The translations under genes and the position numbers were made by a program. Source: Pseudoxanthomonas suwonensis J47 (GTDB taxonomy: Bacteria > Pseudomonadota > Gammaproteobacteria > Xanthomonadales > Xanthomonadaceae). From it: a stretch of 38,515 nt of DNA. Where the stretch lies: the NCBI RefSeq assembly GCF_000513955.1, contig NZ_AZUZ01000011.1:1-38515 (forward strand), in the 5' to 3' direction. Positions 7,812-15,098 of the stretch are shown here, piece after piece. The notes under the pieces are model-generated. The model ran no database searches, was not told the DNA's origin, and saw nothing but the letters and a program-made list of their open reading frames with translations. The first letter of the stretch is position 1. Each line of letters begins with the position of its first letter.

Positions 7812-8134
7812 AGGTGGGTGGCGACGACCTGGGCGATCTGCGGCGGCGACTGGAAGCCGGGCAGGCGCGCGACCTCGGCGCCGTCGCGGAACACGGCCAG
7901 GGTCGGGGTCTGGCGCAGGCCCAGGCCGCGGAAGAAGTCCTCGCCCACCTGCTCCAGCTTCACCTTGAGCAGGACCACGCCGGCCGCGGCCGGCTCGGCG
8001 GCGAACTTCTTCAGCGACAGCTCGAGCATGGTGCAGCCCGGGCAGCCGTCCTTGTGGAAGTCCACCAGCAGGCGCGGGTGGGCGGCGACGGCGGCGGCGT
8101 AGTCCTCAGGCGACGAAGCGTGCAGGGTCTGCAT
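7808..8134 (-). CDS. Thioredoxin-like protein with CPGC site
   Basis: A 108-residue thioredoxin-fold protein. The redox site is DGCPGCTMLE near residue 30, a CPGC in place of the usual CGPC. The cis-Pro is in RQTPTLAVF. Its start overlaps the end of the flavodoxin gene by 29 bases, and it is the last gene of the nrdA-nrdB-flavodoxin-thioredoxin series, so it probably reduces ribonucleotide reductase or a related partner (inference). The TAG stop lies inside the right arm of REP copy A, so the natural C-terminus may have been changed by REP insertion. Confidence 0.88.
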   Translation of the reverse strand: MQTLHASSPEDYAAAVAAHPRLLVDFHKDGCPGCTMLELSLKKFAAEPAAAGVVLLKVKLEQVGEDFFRGLGLRQTPTLAVFRDGAEVARLPGFQSPPQIAQVVATHL

Positions 8135-8618
8135 GGGTGGCGGTCTCGCTGGGCATGCCCGGGGCGGGCGGGGCTTGGGGTTGGGCCTGGGCCAGGACGT
8201 GGTCGGTCCAGCGCTGGATCTCCAGCGCGTCGCGCTCGCCGTGCGGCATCTGCTCGATCTCCAGGCGCGGATGCGCGGTGCCGAAGAACGCGGCGATCCG
8301 GCGCACCGCGCCGCAGTAGTACTCCGCGCCCCACTGGGTCTCGCCGGTGCCGAACACCGCCAGCCGGGACGGCCTGCCGACCGCGGCGACCAGCTCGGCG
8401 ATGAGCGCCTTCATCTCCGCCGGCGTGCGCCCGCCGTTGTCGCTCCAGGAGCCGAGCAGGTACAGGTCGTGGCGCGGGTCGCCGGCATCGGCCAGGGCGT
8501 GGATCCCGGCCTCGATCCAGCTCACCTCGTGCCCGGCCGCCTCGCAGCGCGCGCGCACCTGGCGGGCGAGATCGCGGGTGTTGCCGCTCAACGAGGCGAA
8601 GGCGATCAGGATGCGCAA
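8106..8618 (-). CDS. Flavodoxin linked to ribonucleotide reductase
   Basis: A 170-residue flavodoxin-fold electron carrier. The FMN phosphate loop is SLSGNTRD right after the first strand (MRILIAFA). The later LLGSWSDNGGRTP and FGTGETQWGAEYYCG segments match FMN-contacting loops. The start is TTG at 8618. No other start codon preserves the first beta strand, and the ribosome-binding site is weak. About 88 bases separate it from nrdB, containing an inverted repeat. Position suggests it supplies electrons to the NrdB radical cofactor or to NrdA. That role is inferred, and NrdI identity is not claimed. Confidence 0.87.
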   Translation of the reverse strand: MRILIAFASLSGNTRDLARQVRARCEAAGHEVSWIEAGIHALADAGDPRHDLYLLGSWSDNGGRTPAEMKALIAELVAAVGRPSRLAVFGTGETQWGAEYYCGAVRRIAAFFGTAHPRLEIEQMPHGERDALEIQRWTDHVLAQAQPQAPPAPGMPSETATHADPARFVA

Positions 8619-8686
8619 GGGTCGGACTCGATTTTCGCTCGATGGGGCAGGTTCCGGGGAGATGGCGCGAAAATCGACCCTGACCC
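8619..8686. repeat. Inverted repeat between nrdB and flavodoxin
   Basis: Arms 8619-8638 (GGGTCGGACTCGATTTTCGC) and 8667-8686 are inverted copies with about three mismatches in 20. A GGGGTCAGNGTCGATTTTC-like arm resembles a dispersed palindromic repeat type of xanthomonads. On the transcript it would form a long hairpin between the nrdB stop and the flavodoxin start. Confidence 0.55.
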
Positions 8687-8705
8687 CGGTTCTTGCCCGG
8701 GCGGG

Positions 8706-9749
8706 TCAGAGGTCGTCGAAGCCGTTGTCGACGTTGGTCTTCTTGTAGCTGGCGTTGCGCATCTCGAAGAAGTCGGTCTTGGTCTCGGTGAAGTTGTCGG
8801 CGTAGGCCTTGATCCACGGCATCACGTTGTCGGTGGTCTCCGCGTACAGCTTCTCGATGCCGAGCATGCCGGACATCTTGTTGGCGCGGTACTTCACGTA
8901 GCGGATCATCTCGTCCACGTCGATGCCGTCGATGCCGTCGAGCACCTCGCCGGTCCACTGCGTCTCCAGCTCGATCGCGTGCGCGAATGCCTTGTGCACG
9001 TAGTCGGTCAGCTCGTTGGTCTGCAGCTCCGGGTTCTCGCCGACGATGGCGCGGATCACCTCGCTGATGAACTTGGTGTGGGCCAGCTCGTCGCGGTTGA
9101 TGAAGCTGATGATCTTGCCGGTGCCGGTCATCCGGTTCTGCCGCACCAGGTTGTAGAAGTAGGCGAAGCCGGAATAGAAGTTGATGCCTTCCAGGATCGA
9201 GGACTGGATCAGCGAGCGCAGCAGGGTCTCGGCGGTCTTCTCGCGCATGAAGTCGTCGTAGGACTCCATGATCGGCGCGTTGCGCTTGAGGATCGTCGGG
9301 TGGGTGCGGGCGATCTCGAACACGCGGTTCTGGTTGGCCAGGTCGGTGATCGAGGCCAGCACGTAGCTGTAGCTCTCGTTGTGGATCACTTCCTGCTGGC
9401 CGATGATCGCCGCGTTGGCGTGCGCGGCCGGGTCGGTGATGTACTCGGCGACGTTGTAGATGAAGCGCGTCTGCGGCGAGTCCAGCGTGGCCAGCAGGCC
9501 GATGATCGAGTCGTAGGCGTTGCGCTCGCGCGCGGACAGCTCGCCGTACTGCTTGGCGTCGCCCTTCATGTCCACTTCGTCGGGGATCCAGAAGTTGGTC
9601 GACAGCTCCTTGTACGCGCGGTAGAAGGACGGGTACGGGATGTCGTTCCAGTTGAGGATGCCGGACGTCTTGCCGTTGATGATGCCGGTCGAACGGTTCG
9701 GGTTGCGCGGCTCCAGGATCTTGATGCGGTCGAGCGGTGTGGCGGACAT
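8706..9749 (-). CDS. nrdB: Class Ia ribonucleotide reductase, beta subunit
   Basis: A 347-residue R2 protein carrying the di-iron/tyrosyl radical that activates NrdA. Ligands are visible in order: Asp in LATLDS, Glu and His in QQEVIHNESY, Glu in ILEGINFYSGF, and Glu and His in NRDELAHTKF. The radical Tyr is four residues after the first His, as in E. coli Tyr122. This marks a tyrosyl-radical enzyme, not a Mn/Fe Phe variant. The start is MSATPLDRIK, 12 codons inside the longest frame. It follows nrdA on the same strand, after a spacer of stacked hairpins. Confidence 0.96.
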   Translation of the reverse strand: MSATPLDRIKILEPRNPNRSTGIINGKTSGILNWNDIPYPSFYRAYKELSTNFWIPDEVDMKGDAKQYGELSARERNAYDSIIGLLATLDSPQTRFIYNVAEYITDPAAHANAAIIGQQEVIHNESYSYVLASITDLANQNRVFEIARTHPTILKRNAPIMESYDDFMREKTAETLLRSLIQSSILEGINFYSGFAYFYNLVRQNRMTGTGKIISFINRDELAHTKFISEVIRAIVGENPELQTNELTDYVHKAFAHAIELETQWTGEVLDGIDGIDVDEMIRYVKYRANKMSGMLGIEKLYAETTDNVMPWIKAYADNFTETKTDFFEMRNASYKKTNVDNGFDDL

Positions 9750-9791
9750 GGGTCTTCTCGTATTTCGGATGTCCAGACAGATCAATCTGGA

Positions 9792-9913
9792 GGGAAGCCC
9801 CCCTGAGTCAGGGGGGCGCGCCGAAGGCGCGGGGGTGTGGGTGCTGATGAGAAGGGGCCCGCGGTTCGCCCTGCGAACCGTGGGGCGTCAGCGCGAATGC
9901 GCTGGCGCTTCCC
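9792..9913. repeat. Four-hairpin spacer element between nrdA and nrdB
   Basis: This 122-bp block starts with GGGAAGC (9792-9798) and ends with its exact inverted copy GCTTCCC (9907-9913), which abuts the nrdA stop. Inside are four consecutive hairpins: CCCCCCTGA/TCAGGGGGG (9798-9816), CGCGCC-GAA-GGCGCG (9817-9831), GCGGTTCGC/GCGAACCGT (9861-9881) and AGCGC-GAAT-GCGCT extended outward (9886-9908). It is either a dispersed MITE-like repeat or an intercistronic structured RNA that sets the NrdA:NrdB ratio. Confidence 0.6.
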
Positions 9914-12406
9914 TTAGCTACTACACCACTCGCACTCGGCGACGTCGATGTCGTTGGAGCGCACGTAGTAGGTGGTCTTCAGGCCTTCGCGCCAGGCGCT
10001 CATGTGCAGCTCCAGCAGGGTGCTAGCGCGGATGGTGCTGGGCACGTAGAAGTTGAAGCTGATCGACTGGTCGACGTGGCGCTGGCGGCGCGCGTTCTGC
10101 CGCACCGAGGCGAACTGGTCGAGCCGGTACGCGCCCTTCTCGTAGTACGGCCAGGTTTCCAGCGACAGCCCCGGGGCGGCCACCGGGCGGCGGAAGTCCT
10201 TTTTCTCCTCGTAGTAGAACGCCGAGTAGACCGGGTCGATCGAGGCGGTCGAACCGGCGATCTGCGCGGTCGACATGTTTGGCGCCACCGCCACCAGCCA
10301 GCCGTTGCGCACGCCGTTGACCGCCACCTGCGCGGCCAGGTCCAGCCATTGCGGGCCGTTGTAGCCGCGGTCGCGGAAGTAGGCGCCGGTATGCCAGTCG
10401 CTGCCCGGGAACATGGCGTAGGTACCCTTCTCCCGCGCCAACTCCATGCTCGCCTGGATGGTCAGGTAGTTGATCCGCTCGTACAGCGCGTCGGCGTAGT
10501 CCTCGGCCTCGGTCGAGTTCCAGTGGATGCCCTTGAGCGCCAGCAGGTGGTGCCAGCCGAAGGTGCCCAGGCCGATGGCGCGGTACTTCTGGTTGGTGAT
10601 CGTGGCCTGCGGCACCGGCAGGTCGTTGAGGTCGATCACGTTGTCGAGCATCCGCACCTGGATCGGGATCAGGCGCTCGAGCACGTCGGTGATCAGGTCG
10701 CCCTGGCCCTGCTGCGGAACCACGGCGCGGCCGAGGTTGATCGAGGACAGGTTGCAGACCACGAAGTCGCCGGCCTGCTTGGTGGTCACGATCTGGTTGC
10801 CGCTGATGATCTCCTGCATCAGCCGGGTCGGGCTCATGTTCTGCAGGATCTCGGTGCACAGGTTGGACGAATAGACCATCCCGCAGTGCTTGTTCGGGTT
10901 CTTCCGGTTGACCTCGTCGCGGTAGAACATGAACGGGTTGCCGGTCTCCAGCTGGCTGACCATGATCCGCTTGAACACGTCGATCGCCTTGACCGTCTTG
11001 CGGCCGATGCGCTCGTCGGCGACCACTTCCTCGTACTTCCTGCGGAACGTGCCCTCGCCCTTCTTCTCGTCGTAGAAGTCCTGCAGGTACCAGCCCTTGA
11101 CCCGCTTGACCTCGTGCGGGTCGAACAGGTACCAGTCGCCGCGGCGCTCGACCGCCTCCATGAAGATGTCGGGGATGCACACCGAAGTGAACACGTCGTG
11201 CGCGCGCAGGCGCTGGTCGCCGTTGTTCAGGCGCAGGTCGAGGAAGGCCTCGATGTCGCGGTGCCAGATGTCCAGGTAGACCGCGACCGCGCCCTTGCGC
11301 TGGCCCAGCTGGTCCACCGACACGGCGGTGTTGTTGAGCTGCTTGATCCACGGCACCACGCCGCCGGAGGAGTTGGGCACCCCGCGGATCGCCGAGCCGG
11401 AGGAGCGCACGTAGCCCAGGTAGGCGCCGACGCCGCCGCCGCCCTTGGAAACCCGGGCGATGTCGGTGTTGGAGTCGTAGATGCCCTGCAGCGAGTCGTC
11501 GACCGTGTCGATGAAGCAGCTCGACAGCTGGCCGCCGATCTTGCCGGCGTTCTGCAGGGTCGGCGTGGCCACGGTCATGTACAGGTTGGACAGCGCCCAG
11601 TAGGCCTCGCCGACCAGCTGCATGCGCCGCTCGCGGCTGCCCTTGCCGGGCCCGTACTCGTCCTGCATCAGGTACAGCGCGATCGTCAGCCAGCGCTCCT
11701 GCGGCAGCTCGAACACCCCGCGCGAGTGGTCGGTGGCCAGGTAGCGGGTGGCCAGCAGGTACAGGCCGTTGTAGGCGAACAGCTTGTCGCGCTCCGGGTC
11801 GATCATGCGCCCGGCTTCCTGCAGCTCCTCCTTGGAGTAGGCGCGCAGGATGTCGTTGGAATACACGTTGCGGTCGGCCAGCGATTCCTGCAGGCCGACG
11901 TAGGAGCCGTACTTCTGCTCGGCGTCGTAGAAGCGGTTGCGGCTGGCGCGCTTGTACAGGCGGCGCAGGTACAGGCGCGCGGCGAAGTACTCCCACTGCG
12001 GCGCGGCCAGGTCCACGCGGGCCTCGGCCTCGCGGATCAGGTGGTCGACCAGGTCGTCGGCGTTGACCGCCTCCTTGCGCTCGACGAAGCCGAACACGCT
12101 GCGCTTGTAGTCGCCGATCTCCAGCATCGGGAACTCGGCGTGGATGGCGTCGATGCTGCGCTCCAGGCGGGCGCGGTCGAACGGGATCCGGCGGTTGCCG
12201 GCCTCCTTGGTGATCCAGGTGGAGACGCCCTGTTCGTCGGCCGGGGCGGACTCGGGCGCGGTTCCGGCCCGCGGCGGCGGCGGCACGACGTCGGCCGGAT
12301 CGACCGCGGCATCGTCGCCGGCGGCGGGGGCCGCGGGCGCGGCAGGGCCGGCGGCGGCCGTGGCGTCTGCCGCCGGCGCGACGGCGGCGGGGGTTTCCTG
12401 GGGCAT
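9914..12406 (-). CDS. nrdA: Class Ia ribonucleotide reductase, alpha subunit
   Basis: An 830-residue catalytic R1 subunit that reduces NDPs to dNDPs. An Ala/Pro-rich, low-complexity N-terminal extension (about residues 5-60) precedes an ATP-cone-like region (60-150). The redox Cys is in SSCFIDTVDD (Cys about 297). The NLCTE motif holds the thiyl-radical Cys with its Asn and Glu neighbours, and CNLSSINLGR carries the partner Cys. PNMSTAQIAGS is the phosphate-binding loop, TTYYVRS the radical-transfer Tyr pair, and ECEWCSS the C-terminal Cys pair. I start at the second of two ATGs (MPQETP) because GGAGG lies 7 bases upstream of it and only 1 base from the first. A cobalamin riboswitch precedes it. 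Confidence 0.95.
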   Translation of the reverse strand: MPQETPAAVAPAADATAAAGPAAPAAPAAGDDAAVDPADVVPPPPRAGTAPESAPADEQGVSTWITKEAGNRRIPFDRARLERSIDAIHAEFPMLEIGDYKRSVFGFVERKEAVNADDLVDHLIREAEARVDLAAPQWEYFAARLYLRRLYKRASRNRFYDAEQKYGSYVGLQESLADRNVYSNDILRAYSKEELQEAGRMIDPERDKLFAYNGLYLLATRYLATDHSRGVFELPQERWLTIALYLMQDEYGPGKGSRERRMQLVGEAYWALSNLYMTVATPTLQNAGKIGGQLSSCFIDTVDDSLQGIYDSNTDIARVSKGGGGVGAYLGYVRSSGSAIRGVPNSSGGVVPWIKQLNNTAVSVDQLGQRKGAVAVYLDIWHRDIEAFLDLRLNNGDQRLRAHDVFTSVCIPDIFMEAVERRGDWYLFDPHEVKRVKGWYLQDFYDEKKGEGTFRRKYEEVVADERIGRKTVKAIDVFKRIMVSQLETGNPFMFYRDEVNRKNPNKHCGMVYSSNLCTEILQNMSPTRLMQEIISGNQIVTTKQAGDFVVCNLSSINLGRAVVPQQGQGDLITDVLERLIPIQVRMLDNVIDLNDLPVPQATITNQKYRAIGLGTFGWHHLLALKGIHWNSTEAEDYADALYERINYLTIQASMELAREKGTYAMFPGSDWHTGAYFRDRGYNGPQWLDLAAQVAVNGVRNGWLVAVAPNMSTAQIAGSTASIDPVYSAFYYEEKKDFRRPVAAPGLSLETWPYYEKGAYRLDQFASVRQNARRQRHVDQSISFNFYVPSTIRASTLLELHMSAWREGLKTTYYVRSNDIDVAECEWCSS

Positions 12407-12599
12407 GCGCATCCTCCATGGCGTGGTGCACGCCGCGGCCCGCCCGCGCGAATCCGCGAAAGCCGGCCGGAATGGAGGATCGAAAAGCGGCGTCGCAGGA
12501 GCCGCGACCGCACGGAGCAACCGGCGGCGGACCTGCTTCGCCAGCCATCTCCCCCCGGAGATTCCGCGGCCGGCACCGCGCGCTGTGCTTCGCGCGGCC
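12407..12599 (-). promoter_or_regulatory. nrdA 5' leader after the riboswitch
   Basis: No gene is seen in this stretch. It is the untranslated leader between the B12 box and nrdA. Two strong hairpins follow the aptamer on the minus strand: GGCCGCGCG...CGCGCGG..CCGGCC (12568-12599) and ATCTCC-GGGG-GGAGAT (12547-12562). Neither has a U-run, so the expression platform is not an obvious intrinsic terminator. Rho-dependent or translational control is possible. GGAGG at 12414-12418 is the nrdA ribosome-binding site. Confidence 0.55.
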
Positions 12600-12780
12600 G
12601 TCGGCAGGTCTTCGGGCTCATGGACGCGGAAGGCGGCGCCTTCCTCCTAGCCCGTCGCTTCCCGGAGCCGTGCTCCAGTGCCAATGACGGGTTCGTTTCC
12701 ATCTACCGCTGCGGGGCAGCGCCGGCATTGGACCGGCTTCCCTTTTGATCCGGAGGCTTGCGGGCCGCCGGAACCGACGG
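12600..12780 (-). promoter_or_regulatory. Cobalamin (B12) riboswitch upstream of nrdA
   Basis: Read on the minus strand, the conserved blocks of the adenosylcobalamin aptamer appear in the right order: GGTTCC (12770-12775), AAAAGGGAAGCCGGT, then GGCGCTGCCCCGCAGCGGTA, then GGCACTGG, CTCCGGGAAGC, and the B12 box AGCCCGAAGACCTGCC ending near 12600. Spacing fits the class. It lies downstream of a sigma70-like promoter and upstream of nrdA. In other bacteria B12 riboswitches before nrdAB repress the B12-independent reductase when a B12-dependent NrdJ is present. The same is inferred here. Confidence 0.9.
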
Positions 12781-12785
12781 GCCAC

Positions 12786-12814
12786 AACATAGTGGGGACG
12801 GGTCCGGTCGTCAA
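12786..12814 (-). promoter_or_regulatory. Predicted nrdA promoter
   Basis: On the minus strand TTGACG (12809-12814) and TATGTT (12786-12791) are separated by exactly 17 bases. They match the sigma70 consensus in 5/6 and 4/6 positions. Transcription would start near 12779, immediately before the first conserved riboswitch block. Confidence 0.65.
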
Positions 12815-12865
12815 CACTAAATCTGGGAACCGTGACTGCGCGGCGGCTTCCGGCGGGCGCCCCGC

Positions 12866-13355
12866 TCAGGCGCCGCGCAGTGCCTGCAGCGACTGCTCCT
12901 GCAGCGCCGCGTACAGCGCGAACGGATCGGCCACCGGGGCGCCCAGCGCGGCCTCGAACCGCGCCTGGTCCTGGTGCGCGTCGTAGGCCCGTTGCTCGTC
13001 GCCGCCGAGGTTGGACTGGAAGATGCCGGCGGCGCTGACCGGCAGGGAATCCTCGTAGACGATCGGGTCGGCGGTGGCATGGCCGGCGGCGACCAGCGCC
13101 TCCGGCGACAGCGCCGCGCGCGCCCGGCGCCAGCGCGCGGCCGCTGTCGGTCAGCCGGTAGCGGAAGTAGCCCAGGCCCTGGCGGCGCAGCTCGTCCAGG
13201 TCGTCGGGAAAACCGGCGAAGGCCTCGGCCAGCCGCCGCGGGTAGTCGTCGCCGGTGCTGCCGGCGCCGCCCGCCTGGCGGACCCCCGCCAGCAGGCGGT
13301 CGTAGAGCGCGCGCCCGGCGGGGGTCAGGGCCAGCCCGCGCTGTTCGATCGAGAA
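12866..13355 (-). pseudogene. C-terminal remnant of 2-oxoadipate dioxygenase-like (DUF1338) gene, frameshifted
   Basis: Two overlapping minus-strand frames together give the C-terminal third of a DUF1338 protein (YdcJ/HglS family, 2-oxoadipate dioxygenase/decarboxylase). The first begins IEQRGLALTPAGRALYDRLL and runs to GLGYFRYRLTDSGRA. The second continues with ALSPEALVAAGHATADPIVY, EDSLPVSAAGIFQSNL and ends LQALRGA-stop at 12866. The shift is at about 13132-13140 in a CGCGCG tract. Restoring one CG dinucleotide there rejoins the frames. The N-terminal two thirds, with most metal ligands, are missing, so the gene is dead. Confidence 0.75.
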
Positions 13356-13503
13356 GGCGCAATCGCTGGGCGTGCGCATTGAAGTCCTGCCGGAACCGTT
13401 GACCCACATGGAGATCAACCGCGAGCTCGGCGCCCCCTCGGAGTACACCCGGCGCGTTGCCGCGTTCGTCGACGACGCGCTTGCCGACCACGCGCCGCGC
13501 TGA
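13348..13503 (+). pseudogene. C-terminal remnant of an alpha/beta hydrolase
   Basis: A short plus-strand frame reads SIEKAQSLGVRIEVLPEPLT, then HMEINRELGAPSEYTRRVAA, then FVDDALADHAPR and stop. This resembles the last about 50 residues of esterase-type alpha/beta hydrolases, where the His of a THMEINRELG-type motif is the catalytic base. Nothing upstream on this strand is hydrolase-like: the sequence immediately becomes the DUF1338 remnant on the other strand. The two truncated genes therefore meet head to head near 13350, a rearrangement scar. The hydrolase identification rests on a short stretch. Confidence 0.5.
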
Positions 13504-13558
13504 CGCGGCGGATGCGCGTGGCATCATGCGCGCCGGCATGTCCGGCAGCGGGAAGGCG

Positions 13559-14227
13559 ATGCGTGACGAGGGAAACACGGCAGAACGGCGCACGGCGTGG
13601 CTGGTGATCGCGCTGGTGGCGGCGTTCGCCGTCGCCGCGATCGCGGTGCAGGCGCTGCGGCGAGAATACGACTGGTGGCATGCGCCGCTGAGCTTCTACC
13701 TCGCCGGGCCCCACGGCGGCTGGCTGGTCGCCGCGTACTGCCTGCTCGGCGCCGGGCTCGCCGCGCTCGCGCTGGCGGTGCGCGACGTGACCGCGCCCGC
13801 CGCGCGCTACGCGCTGACGCCGGCGCTGTTCGTCGGCGGCGGCGCGTCGCTGGTGGTCACCGCGTTCTGGCCGGGGTCGAGCCCGGGCCATCCCGCCGAT
13901 GCGCTCGGCGAACTGGTCCACGGCCTCTCGGCGGTCGCCAGCTTCCTCCTGGTCGGGCTGGGCATGCTGCTGCAGTCGCTGGGCCTGCTGCGCGATCCCG
14001 GCTGGCGCGGCGCGGCGAAACCGCTGGTGGCGCTGGCCGCGCTCGCGTTCATCGCGCTGTGGACCCACGTGCTGTGGCGCGAACTGCCGCGCGGCGCCTC
14101 GCAGAAGGCGGTGATCGCGCTGTACCTGCTGTGGGCGCTGCTGCTGGCGTGGCGGCTGCGCGGCCGCGCAACGGCGCCCGAATCCGCGTCGGCACCGGCA
14201 TCGCGCGCGGCGCCGGAGCCGCACTAG
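13559..14227 (+). CDS. DUF998-like integral membrane protein
   Basis: About 222 residues with six hydrophobic segments, roughly residues 13-34, 58-80, 90-112, 125-150, 160-180 and 190-208, connected by short loops. The family is probably DUF998, whose function is not settled. The start at MRDEGNTAERR is chosen because GGGAAGG lies just upstream and the first helix follows directly. In-frame ATGs also exist at 13526 and 13538. The C-terminal tail is Ala/Ser/Pro-rich. The frameshifted fructosamine-kinase gene starts 8 bases after its stop, so the two were probably cotranscribed. Confidence 0.75.
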   Translation: MRDEGNTAERRTAWLVIALVAAFAVAAIAVQALRREYDWWHAPLSFYLAGPHGGWLVAAYCLLGAGLAALALAVRDVTAPAARYALTPALFVGGGASLVVTAFWPGSSPGHPADALGELVHGLSAVASFLLVGLGMLLQSLGLLRDPGWRGAAKPLVALAALAFIALWTHVLWRELPRGASQKAVIALYLLWALLLAWRLRGRATAPESASAPASRAAPEPH

Positions 14228-14235
14228 CGCCGCGC

Positions 14236-15038
14236 ATGCGCGGCGACCTCGCGTCGCGGATCGCCGGGCTCGGGGACGGGCTGCACCGTCTGCGCCTCGG
14301 CGACGGCCGCGCCGCGGTCGTCAAGCGGCGCCGGGGGGCGCCCGCGGGCTTCTTCGCGATGGAGGCGCACGGGCTTGCGCTGCTGCGCGACGCCGGCGGC
14401 CTGCGCGTGGCGGAGGTGATTGCAGTCGGGGACGGCGCGATCGTGCTGGAGGATCTCGGCACGGGCCGACCCTCGACGGCGCACTGGCGGGCCGCCGGCC
14501 GCGCGCTCGTGCGGCAGCATGCGCGGGTGTCCGATCGCTTCGGCCTCGATCGCGACGGCTGGTGCGGCGACGGCGCGCAGGCCAACACGCCGATGCTCGA
14601 CGGCTGGCGGTTCTTCGCGGAGTGCCGGCTGCTGCCGCAGGGACGGCGCGCGTTCGATGCCGGGCTGCTCGGCGCCGCGGACGTCGCCGCGCTGGAACGG
14701 CTGTGCGCGCGATGCGCGAATGCGTTCCGCGACAGCCGCCCTCGCTGCTGCACGGCGACCTGTGGATCGCCAACCTGCACCCCTGCGCCGACGGCGGCCT
14801 GGCGCTGATCGACGCGGCCGCCGCCCACCACGGCTGGGCCGAGGCCGACCTGGCGATGCTGACCCTGTTCGGCGAGCCGCCGGCCGCGTTCTTCGACGCC
14901 TACCGCGAAGCCTCCGGCATCGATCCGGGCTGGCGCGACCGGGCGCCGCTGTACAACCTCTACCACCTGCTCAACCACCTCAACCTGTTCGGCGGCGGCT
15001 ACCTGGGGGTGGTGCGGGCGGTGCTGGGTCGCGTCTGA
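14236..15038 (+). pseudogene. Fructosamine kinase family gene with frameshift
   Basis: Two frames together give a fructosamine-3-kinase-type phosphotransferase (phosphorylates ketoamines on glycated amines). The first encodes MRGDLASRIAGLGDG through IVLEDLGTG, ANTPMLDGWRFFAECRLLPQ and ALERLCAR. The second continues with PPSLLHGDLWIANLHP (the kinase HGDxxxxN loop), LALIDAAAAHHGWAEADLAM and LYNLYHLLNHLNLFGGGYLG. The shift lies near 14723-14745. One extra base there would restore a continuous frame. As given, translation stops at about 14808, before the catalytic loop is completed. It is either a young pseudogene or a single-base assembly error. Confidence 0.78.
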
Positions 15039-15098
15039 TCCGGGCGGAGGCGGTCGTGCCCGGGCCGGGAACGCGACCGCCGATCGGCTGCGATGTTT

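Noticed and set aside
12490-12562. Possible upstream small ORF (MAGEAGPPPV...) behind a GGGGGGAG sequence in the nrdA leader
   Set aside because: It runs out of frame deep into nrdA with shadow-like composition. The G-rich sequence is better explained as part of a hairpin.
12781-12830. Possible NrdR boxes in the nrdA promoter (TTAGTGTTG and CACTATGTTGTG)
   Set aside because: They resemble half sites, but the internal spacing is two bases short of the 16-bp NrdR box and no second properly phased box is seen. Not annotated.
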